5,060 nucleotides of DNA. Source: CAYUNT01 sp964446285. GTDB taxonomy: Bacteria > Sumerlaeota > Sumerlaeia > SLMS01 > CAYUNT01. Shown piece after piece: positions 1-4,186 of this stretch. How positions within the stretch are numbered: position 1 is the first letter of the stretch; each line of letters begins with the position of its first letter. A program made the translations under genes and the position numbers. The notes below the pieces were generated by a model. That model searched no databases. It was not told the DNA's origin and saw only the letters and a program-made list of their open reading frames with translations. The stretch lies in the NCBI GenBank assembly GCA_964446285.1, contig CAYUNT010000270.1, forward strand, positions 1 to 5,060, read 5' to 3'.

Positions 1-24
1 ACAAGCCCGAAAATGTGTATAAAA

Positions 25-93
25 GTCAGGGTGGAGCGAAGCGGAACCCCAGGTTCGTCAGGAAAAAACCCGCGCCCCGACGGCGGCGCGAGA
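25..93 (+). repeat. Left two-part REP-like palindromic repeat
   Basis: On the plus strand, 29-49 folds as a GGGT/ACCC stem, a GGA/GGA purine mismatch block and a GCGAAGC mini-hairpin with a GAA loop. It matches 644-668 perfectly in inverse orientation. The second hairpin, 72-89, has a seven-pair stem with one bulged C and a GAC loop; it matches 605-626 with one change, in the loop. The outer foot is degenerate: GTCA stands where the right copy has GTAG plus four more stem pairs. This end therefore looks decayed or differently cut compared with the right end. Confidence 0.75.
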
Positions 94-130
94 ACACGGA
101 GGGGTCTCCTTGGCAAAAAACGTCTGCGGA

Positions 131-583
131 TCAATCGAAAACATATTTCTCTTCGAATTTCAGGCCATGAGCGCGCAATAAGGCGAGATACTCTTCGCGA
201 AAATCCCTGCGCGCATGATGCATTTCCTGATATTGTATATAATGCCGGACCTGTTCCTCCTTCGATTGGCTGACGGAAAACACCGCATATCCGGATTGCC
301 ATCCGAAATCGGTTTTTTCAGGAAAAGTTTGATGCGTCCACAAGCTAGATTGGCTCTTTATTTCACGAACCAGATCGGCAATAGCGGCGTCTGTCCGCCA
401 TCCGACCAACAAATGAACGTGATTGTCTATCCCTCCAATCTCAAGCAAGGTTCCTTTCTGGCCGCGGACTACGCCGCCGATATATTCGTAAAGCCTGGGA
501 CGAAGAGCGGCGTCAATGAGCGGGCAGCGATGCTTGACGCTAAAGACAATATGCAGTTTGACGTTGCAGAAGGTGCCTGCCAT
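131..583 (-). CDS. IS200/RAYT-type Y1 HUH single-strand DNA transposase
   Basis: This is a 150-residue Y1_Tnp-type protein that would nick and rejoin single-stranded DNA through a 5'-phosphotyrosine bond. The HUH pair is visible in IDNHVHLLV (His55 and His57). The aromatic FGWQSGY block is at about residues 93-99. The expected nucleophile is Tyr115 in RHYIQYQ, with Gln119 four residues later as in YIxxQ-type active sites. The C-terminal HH...F.EEY..LL..HG....EKY pattern is typical of short IS200-like transposases, and the length is normal with no frameshift. The start is ATG at 583, preceded by a modest GGTGGG. No TnpB/IscB-type partner is present. The inverted palindromes on both sides and the GTAG-headed units upstream favour a REP-associated (RAYT) role over an autonomous IS200. 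Family assignment is secure; the RAYT label is an inference from context. Confidence 0.93.
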   Translation of the reverse strand: MAGTFCNVKLHIVFSVKHRCPLIDAALRPRLYEYIGGVVRGQKGTLLEIGGIDNHVHLLVGWRTDAAIADLVREIKSQSSLWTHQTFPEKTDFGWQSGYAVFSVSQSKEEQVRHYIQYQEMHHARRDFREEYLALLRAHGLKFEEKYVFD

Positions 584-600
584 CGCTTGCCCACCACTGC

Positions 601-676
601 GAGATCTCGCGCCGCCTTCGGGGCGCTACTTTTTCTCTGCTTTCCTGGGGTTCCGCTTCGCTCCACCCCAGGCTAC
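601..676 (-). repeat. Right two-part REP repeat with GTAG at the foot of each hairpin
   Basis: Read on the minus strand, GTAG (676-673) is followed directly by a palindrome (672-644). It has an eight-pair stem CCTGGGGT/ACCCCAGG, opposed GGA/GGA, and an inner GCGAAGC mini-hairpin. After an A/G-rich tail, a second GTAG (629-626) leads into a hairpin of seven pairs with one bulge and a GAA loop (626-609). Its final G is also the first stem base. GTAG at the 5' foot of a hairpin is the established recognition layout for RAYT enzymes such as E. coli TnpA-REP. The repeat ends about 20 bases upstream of the transposase start codon. Confidence 0.8.
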
Positions 677-797
677 CTTCTCTGGCCTCTTCGAGGCCCT
701 TCAGAAGCCACTCGCCCAGACGACCTTCTCTGGCCTCTTCAAGACCCCCCGGAAACCACTCGCTCAGGCTACCCTCTCTGGCCTCCCCGATGCCTCC
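677..797 (-). repeat. 48-bp tandem units continuing the REP array
   Basis: Two units of exactly 48 bp (minus strand 772-725 and 724-677) match at 39 of 48 positions. A partial third copy lies at about 773-797. They open with GTAG and GTCG and end in GGCCAGAGAAG. Each carries a hairpin at the same place: 684-698 is a perfect six-pair stem GGCCTC/GAGGCC with a GAA loop (minus strand); 732-746 has the same loop with two G-T wobbles; 780-794 is more decayed, with a GGG loop and one mismatch. The phase runs straight into the 47-nt unit 676-630, so the tandem units and the palindromic REP form one array. Confidence 0.75.
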
Positions 798-842
798 CTA
801 TCTGATCTCTTTGGACTCTTTGGGCTTCCGAGGCCACCCTGA

Positions 843-867
843 CGGTTGCTCTGAGGTTCTGCAACCG
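843..867 (-). terminator. Weak stem-loop after the kinase gene
   Basis: CGGTTGC and GCAACCG form a perfect seven-pair stem with an 11-nt loop, starting about 15 bases past the kinase stop codon. No T-run follows on the minus strand, so it is not a standard intrinsic terminator. It may protect the 3' end or assist factor-dependent termination. Confidence 0.3.
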
Positions 868-881
868 ATGAGACCAGCGGC

Positions 882-1856
882 TCATGCATTGCCGCCGGGG
901 GAATCGCGAAGGATTTCACCCGAGCGAATTCTCGCCACGTCCTCCGGCGTGAGAATGATCGGGGTTGTGGGCGGAATCGGGTCCGTCGAGCCAATCGCCA
1001 CCCCGTCGCGAAGGCGTTCGAGATCCGCACGGAGGCGGCCGGGGTCAGAATAACGGGCGCTCGGATAAAAATCCAGCATCCGTTCAATGACGGAAACATG
1101 ATCGCGGGGCACGTCCGGCCGGCAACCGGGGAGTTGGGCGGCGATATTGACTCGCCGATGCTGCAAGCCAATGGACTTGTCGCGGACCGTGAACGGCTGG
1201 CGCGCTGTCAGGCATTGCCACCAAACCAACCCCAGCGAATACAAATCCGAACGGATATCGGCCGGCTGACCCAGCAGCTGCTCCGGCGCCATGTATTCGA
1301 ACGTGCCCATCAAAGACCCAGGTGCGGTGATGGCCGTGGCAGTGGCATCCTTTGCCAGGCCAAAATCGACCAGGATGGCCACGTCGGAGGGCGCAACCAT
1401 GATATTGCCCGGCTTAAGGTCGCGGTGAATAATGCCGAGTTCATGCGCCCGTTCGAGGGCTTCGACACATTGCATCATCAAATGCAGCGAGCGCGCGGCG
1501 GACATCCCCTGCTCCAGATAAATCAAATCCCACAGCGACCGCCCCGCGATGAAATCCATTATATAATAAAAGGTGTTGGACCATGCGCCGTATCCGCGAA
1601 TGCGCACCACATTGGGGTGGTTGAGGCGGGCGGCCAGGGCGGCCTCGCGCTCGAATCGTTTGATGATTTCAGGAACCCCCACAAACATCGGGCGCAGAAT
1701 TTTCACAGCGGCCAGGCAGCCATCGGCGAGGCTGCGCGCGCGCAACACGCGCCCAAATCCGCCGTGGCCGATTTCACCCTCGATCACATGGCCCCCAATT
1801 TCCGCGCCCTGGAGGTCCATTTCGAGAAAGTCCTGCTGTTCCCGTGCGGGGGTCAT
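882..1856 (-). CDS. Soluble Hanks-type serine/threonine protein kinase
   Basis: A protein of 324 residues that is almost entirely one kinase domain. The glycine loop is GHGGFG at 30-35, with the ATP lysine at Lys52 (AAVKIL) and the helix-C glutamate near Glu71 (EREAALAARLNHPN). The catalytic loop HRDLKPGN is at 144-151 (Asp146, Asn151), DFG at 164-166, APE at 190-192, and the conserved Asp204 is in SDLYSLG. It is therefore an intact, probably active RD kinase. Several Thr/Ser residues between DFG and APE could be autophosphorylated. A short Pro-rich tail of about 30 residues follows; there is no membrane segment, PASTA, WD40 or other sensor domain. The start chosen is ATG at 1856 because GGGGAAG lies eight bases upstream; an in-frame TTG at 1922 has no such site. 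Substrate unknown. Confidence 0.93.
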   Translation of the reverse strand: MTPAREQQDFLEMDLQGAEIGGHVIEGEIGHGGFGRVLRARSLADGCLAAVKILRPMFVGVPEIIKRFEREAALAARLNHPNVVRIRGYGAWSNTFYYIMDFIAGRSLWDLIYLEQGMSAARSLHLMMQCVEALERAHELGIIHRDLKPGNIMVAPSDVAILVDFGLAKDATATAITAPGSLMGTFEYMAPEQLLGQPADIRSDLYSLGLVWWQCLTARQPFTVRDKSIGLQHRRVNIAAQLPGCRPDVPRDHVSVIERMLDFYPSARYSDPGRLRADLERLRDGVAIGSTDPIPPTTPIILTPEDVARIRSGEILRDSPGGNA

Positions 1857-1862
1857 GCGCCA

Positions 1863-1869
1863 CTTCCCC
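1863..1869 (-). promoter_or_regulatory. Ribosome-binding site that sets the kinase start
   Basis: GGGGAAG on the minus strand lies with its GGGGA eight bases before ATG 1856. Neither the upstream TTG (1922) nor the later ATG (1820) has an equally well placed site, so it favours the 324-residue form. Confidence 0.55.
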
Positions 1870-1928
1870 AGATCAGGTATCACACGCCTCCAAGCCTCTC
1901 GCGGCTGGCTTGGCGATGGCAAGCAAAA

Positions 1929-1957
1929 GGGTGGAATGCAGCGGAAAAGCCCAGGAA
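1929..1957 (+). repeat. Degenerate REP-like sequence upstream of the kinase
   Basis: It shares GGGTGGA, then GCGGAA, then CCCAGGAA in the same order as the REP palindrome near the transposase (minus strand 668-641), with a changed core and a two-base insertion. A weak GGG/CCC foot can still pair. It abuts the hairpin element at 1952-2053. It may be a decayed copy or a chance resemblance. Confidence 0.35.
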
Positions 1958-2053
1958 TTGTTCAAAGTTACTGGTGGCACGGGCATCTTGCCCGTGATTC
2001 CGGTGGCTTGGGCGTCTCGCCCAAGATTTTTCCTGCACCTTGAACAGTTCCTG
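1952..2053. repeat. 102-bp inverted-repeat element carrying two triloop hairpins
   Basis: The outer arms are CAGGAATTGTTCAAAGT at 1952-1968 and its inverted partner at 2037-2053, matching at 15 of 17 positions. Between them are two 27-bp units, 1973-1999 (U1) and 2002-2028 (U2), 29 bp apart in the same orientation. U1 holds the hairpin 1978-1996 and U2 the hairpin 2007-2025, each with a perfect eight-pair stem and a TCT loop. The units differ at three stem pairs, and every difference is compensated on the other arm. The element sits about 100 bases upstream of the kinase start. It resembles a BIME- or MITE-like unit. Spurious proteins translated from this type of hairpin are common in planctomycete-like genomes, as far as I recall. 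Confidence 0.75.
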
Positions 2054-2458
2054 CGGGAAAAGCCGGGGGTTGGAGAGAAAAAGAGCGAAAAAGGAAGCGG
2101 CTTAAAGTCAGACCGCCGGAGTGGGGGGCTCCGGCGGCCATCGGAGAAAGGGGGACGGGAAGAGGATTTATGAAGAGAAGCAGGACTGCGTTCAAAGGGG
2201 GTTGAAGCAGTTCGCTGGCTCTCACCCTCTTCAGCAGCCTTTTTAAGCAATCGCCATGCCCGAAATGTTCACCATGCAAAAAAGGCGATGTTTAGCTTCT
2301 TGCGCGCCTGCCAAAAGACAGAAACCGCCTTTGTGTCAAGAAAAATTACACCCCAAAAACTTTTCGCCCGTATCCCTCTCCCCATTAATCGCTGCAGACT
2401 TGCATCCACTCAGGTATGCATAAATGGGCAATGTGTAACAGACATCCCACGCCCTGCA
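2054..2458. other. Intergenic stretch without a credible gene
   Basis: The open frames here run through repeats and have low-complexity Pro/Ser/Arg compositions, so I call no gene. The region holds one strong GC hairpin (2113-2137). Its minus strand is pyrimidine-rich at about 2050-2170. An isolated TTGACA lies on the minus strand at 2339-2334 without a convincing -10 box 16-18 bases on. No tRNA, SRP-RNA or riboswitch signature was recognised. No clear terminator follows the gene that ends at 2459. Confidence 0.5.
2113..2137. other. Strong GC-rich stem-loop
   Basis: CCGCCGGAG and CTCCGGCGG pair perfectly over nine positions around a seven-base G-rich loop (TGGGGGG on the plus strand). There is no T-run on either side, so a standard terminator is unlikely. 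It lies about 320 bases past the stop of the secretin-N gene and 260 bases before the kinase start. It could be the 3' end of a long transcript or part of an untranslated leader. Confidence 0.5.
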
Positions 2459-3583
2459 CTATTTATGTGCAGAAGGCGAGGAAGAGAGTAACTCAACCGA
2501 CACAATATAGCGCCCCCGCCAATTGGATACGGAAAATGGTCCGATGATGACAGGCGCGCGTGAATCGAGATTGAGCGGCCCGGCGAAAATGACCTCACCC
2601 TGGGGAGGCGGCAGGAAGAACAACGGCGATGGCGCCATCTCCTCGGCAGGCCTTTCCCCGGCGGAAACAGGAGGCTGATTCGCGGGCGCAACGGCAGGTT
2701 GCTGGACGTTGGGCTGGGCGGCCTGCGGATTCGCCCCTTGCCCCGGCCCCGCGGCAGGCGGCGCAGCAGGCGCATTCGCCATTCCTTGAGCATTGGGAGA
2801 ATTGGGAGCATTGGGAGCCGCCGGCATGCCAGGAACCCCGGGCATTCCCGGTCCTCCAGGCGCCAAAACCGGTCCCGCCGCCATTCCGGCAGCCTGACCC
2901 ATCATGCTGTAGCGGGGCGCGGCCTCCAGCGGCGCCTCCAAGCGCAGGGCGGCCAGGCGCGCCGTGGCTCCCCCGCCCCCAATGGGTCCTACTACGCCGG
3001 TCACGCGCATCGAATCCTCCGGTTCACAATCAAGCGAAGCGGCGAGATACACGCCGCCTTCCACCGGCGCTTGATAGGAGTCCAGGCGCTCGCTCCAGTC
3101 CTCGCTCAGCAAGGCTTGGGGTTGCGGCGGAGGGCCTTCTTTGCCGCCCCCCTCGGCAGAACGCCGCAGACGCCAGACGCTCACCTTGAGCAAGGCCGAA
3201 TCTGTTGGCAGATCGAGGGCTTCGGCAATGCGGCGCACCGACGCCGGCCATGTGGCGCCCGGTCCGGCCGCGCGGATCACCAACGCATTCAACCCAGGAT
3301 CGACCGTCAGGATGCCCCTGGCCCTTTCCTCCGGAGCGCCCGTGCGATTGAGGATGTCCTCGGCCATCCGGGCAATTTCCCCGGCGTCGCGATGCACGAT
3401 GCGAATGATTGTCAGATTTTCCTCAGGCGCCACCGGTTCGGCCGCAGGGAGACTCGGGGCTGCGGAAAAAACAGCAAGCGCCGCCAGTAAAAGCACAGCG
3501 TCTCCGGACTTCCGGCAAGCCGCGAACAGGCAGGCGCCGAACTGGCGCCGCCAGCATGCTGCAATTGTGTTGCGAGTTTTCAT
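2459..3583 (-). CDS. Exported protein with a secretin N-type domain and a Pro/Gly/Asn-rich linker, no pore domain
   Basis: A protein of 374 residues. An unusually long basic N-region (1-28) precedes a hydrophobic core at about 29-40 and a likely signal peptidase site after SLPAA near residue 48. Residues 57-126 look like a secretin short N-domain: a strand IIRIVHRDAGEIA, a helix to ILNRTG, then ILTVDPGLNALVIRA and a helix ending in ALDLP, the order seen in GspD/PilQ N1-type repeats. Residues 130-225 are mixed strands. Residues 226-315 are a low-complexity linker rich in Pro, Gly, Ala, Asn and Met, with a short collagen-like GPGMPGVPGMP and Pro-Asn repeats. Residues 316-374 form a hydrophobic C-terminal strand region. 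Secretins normally exceed 500 residues and end in a pore-forming domain; that is absent. Start ATG 3583 is set by GGAGGTG. Periplasmic or surface location is inferred; specific function unknown. Confidence 0.8.
   Translation of the reverse strand: MKTRNTIAACWRRQFGACLFAACRKSGDAVLLLAALAVFSAAPSLPAAEPVAPEENLTIIRIVHRDAGEIARMAEDILNRTGAPEERARGILTVDPGLNALVIRAAGPGATWPASVRRIAEALDLPTDSALLKVSVWRLRRSAEGGGKEGPPPQPQALLSEDWSERLDSYQAPVEGGVYLAASLDCEPEDSMRVTGVVGPIGGGGATARLAALRLEAPLEAAPRYSMMGQAAGMAAGPVLAPGGPGMPGVPGMPAAPNAPNSPNAQGMANAPAAPPAAGPGQGANPQAAQPNVQQPAVAPANQPPVSAGERPAEEMAPSPLFFLPPPQGEVIFAGPLNLDSRAPVIIGPFSVSNWRGRYIVSVELLSSSPSAHK
2792..2818. repeat. Three 9-bp tandem repeats inside the linker
   Basis: ATTGGGAGA, ATTGGGAGC and ATTGGGAGC run head to tail. 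On the coding (minus) strand they encode the Ala/Ser-Pro-Asn repeats of the linker. The unit is a multiple of three, so copy-number change would lengthen or shorten the linker without a frameshift. Confidence 0.7.
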
Positions 3584-3590
3584 TTTTACA

Positions 3591-3597
3591 CACCTCC
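3591..3597 (-). promoter_or_regulatory. Strong ribosome-binding site that sets the secretin-N gene start
   Basis: GGAGGTG on the minus strand lies seven bases before ATG 3583. The reading frame stays open upstream as far as 4048, but that part is translated repeat sequence. This site plus the signal peptide directly after ATG 3583 settle the start. Confidence 0.75.
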
Positions 3598-3604
3598 ATC
3601 GAAT

Positions 3605-3680
3605 GCGCCGGACTCCGGCGCTTGGGGGGGAAGCGGCGAGATTCCGTGAGAATTCCGCCCAAGGCGAACCGTTCTCACGG
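3605..3680 (-). promoter_or_regulatory. Structured leader with two hairpins upstream of the secretin-N gene
   Basis: The first structure, 3605-3621, is a perfect seven-pair stem GCGCCGG/CCGGCGC with a three-base loop; it ends eight bases before the ribosome-binding site. The second, 3644-3680, has a perfect nine-pair outer stem CCGTGAGAA/TTCTCACGG and an inner CGCC/GGCG stem. No T-run follows either on the minus strand, so neither is a typical attenuator. If the transcript starts upstream, both would be in the mRNA leader and could affect its stability or translation. No known riboswitch was recognised. Confidence 0.4.
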
Positions 3681-3799
3681 CACGTCATGCAAACTAACCC
3701 AATCAGCCTCCGCCGGTCTATCGGCAAAATATAGGGGCGTGCGACGCTGCGACGCCACAAAGGCCGTTCATGGCAGCATGAAAATCTTGGCGGAAAAAG

Positions 3800-3875
3800 A
3801 ATCTTGGACGAGACGTCCAAGCCACCGGCGCAACCCGCGCGCGAATTTGGCGGCTTGGGCGTCGCGCCCAAGTAT
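3800..3875. repeat. Divergent pair of triloop hairpin repeats
   Basis: This is the same 27-bp family as at 1973-2028. The unit at 3826-3800 (U3) reads on the minus strand and differs from U2 only by one compensated stem pair (G-C to A-T); its hairpin is 3803-3821 with a TCT loop. The unit at 3849-3875 (U4) reads on the plus strand; its hairpin is 3854-3872 with the same eight-pair stem as U2 and a TCG loop. Their GGTGGC-type leading ends face each other across 22 bp, whereas at the other site the two units are in direct order. The T-rich tail after the minus-strand unit also resembles the tail after 2028. Confidence 0.75.
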
Positions 3876-3935
3876 AATATCATTTTCTCGAAATCCTGTT
3901 CCCTTAATTTGCTCTGAAGGAGCAAAAGAATACAG

Positions 3936-3963
3936 CCTAGGGCAAGCGGAGCGACGCCCTGGG
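3936..3963. repeat. REP-like palindrome
   Basis: CCTAGGGC (3936-3943) pairs with GCCCTGGG (3956-3963) over eight positions with one T-G wobble. The loop AAGCGGAGCGAC contains the same AGCGGAGCGA-like motif as the core of the REP near the transposase, in a different order. No GTAG is present at either foot. It appears to be a relative of the REP palindrome, not a member of the same subfamily. Confidence 0.5.
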
Positions 3964-3983
3964 TTTCCGAGACACCAACAAGA

Positions 3984-4034
3984 AATCGCCTGGCGCGGTT
4001 TTCGCTCTTCTCGCGAAAACCGTGACAGGCGATT
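3984..4034. other. 51-nt near-perfect hairpin
   Basis: The outer stem of nine pairs (AATCGCCTG at 3984-3992 with CAGGCGATT at 4026-4034) continues through a G-A mismatch, a C-G pair and a G-T wobble. It then runs into a perfect ten-pair stem (CGGTTTTCGC with GCGAAAACCG) closed by a seven-base loop. This is the longest stem in the window. On the minus strand it is followed by a modestly T-rich TCTTGTTGG, so it could back up the pilin terminator. It may equally be part of the repeat cluster that starts at 3936. Confidence 0.65.
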
Positions 4035-4110
4035 GGGAACAGAATCAAAGGAAACTGGCATTATCTTGAGCCGTTCCTGGGCGATGCCGCAAGAGGGCCG
4101 AGAAAGACAA

Positions 4111-4138
4111 CGGCTCCTTCCCCGAAAGGAAGGAGCCG
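4111..4138 (-). terminator. Intrinsic terminator of the pilin-like gene
   Basis: CGGCTCCTTCC and GGAAGGAGCCG pair perfectly over 11 positions around a six-base loop. On the minus strand the stem is followed by TTGTCTTTCT. It starts about 49 bases past the pilin stop codon. Stem strength, short loop and T-rich tail fit Rho-independent termination and imply that the pilin gene is transcribed on its own. Confidence 0.85.
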
Positions 4139-4186
4139 TGGATTGAATTCTGCGAACTCTGAATGTGGCGGGCGATGCGCAGGAAA

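Larger units (their letters stand above)
25..676 (-). mobile_element. Candidate RAYT/REP unit: Y1 transposase between inverted palindromic repeats
   Basis: The transposase gene at 131-583 lies between two copies of a two-part sequence in opposite orientation. The first part is a perfect 25-bp inverted match (29-53 against 644-668). The second part is a 22-bp match with one difference (72-93 against 605-626). The spacers between the parts are 18 and 17 bp. In known RAYT loci the gene is commonly flanked by inverted REP sequences that the enzyme binds as single-stranded hairpins, and in IS200/IS605 elements the ends are subterminal hairpins. The layout fits either. I see no target-site duplication, and none is expected for Y1 enzymes. 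The exact ends are unknown; the bounds given are the outer edges of the recognisable repeats. Confidence 0.5.
3876..4110. other. Gene-free spacer with several stem-loops
   Basis: There is no credible gene between the hairpin pair and the pilin terminator. Besides the palindromes listed separately, TTTGCTC (3908-3914) and GAGCAAA (3920-3926) form a seven-pair stem with a five-base loop. The segment 4035-4110 shows nothing I recognise. Confidence 0.5.

Noticed and set aside
677..797. CRISPR-like array
   Set aside because: The units are contiguous diverged 48-bp copies without a constant repeat separated by unique spacers, and no cas gene is present.
215..842. Plus-strand open frames with a 16-residue repeat
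   Set aside because: The peptide repeat is only the translation of the 48-bp tandem units, and the frames overlap the transposase gene on the other strand.
1857..1922. Longer kinase form starting at TTG 1922
   Set aside because: There is no ribosome-binding site before the TTG, and the extra 22 residues precede the kinase domain without recognisable content. ATG 1856 is better supported.
1873..2279. Minus-strand small open frames between the kinase and the secretin-N gene
   Set aside because: They run through the triloop hairpins and have Pro/Ser/Arg-rich content with no domain. This type of frame is a common spurious call over such repeats.
2334..2339. TTGACA on the minus strand as a kinase promoter
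   Set aside because: No acceptable -10 box lies 16-18 bases downstream, and the kinase start is almost 480 bases away.
2699..3490. Plus-strand Arg-rich frames opposite the secretin-N gene
   Set aside because: They are the complement of a GC-rich coding region; Arg/Pro/Ser composition without domains marks them as shadows.
3695..3715. Possible sigma-54 promoter (TTGG and TTTGCA on the minus strand)
   Set aside because: The GG and GC elements are eight bases apart instead of the required ten.
3584..4048. N-terminal extension of the secretin-N reading frame
   Set aside because: The frame stays open, but it translates REP-like palindromes and hairpin repeats, and the ribosome-binding site and signal peptide both point to ATG 3583.
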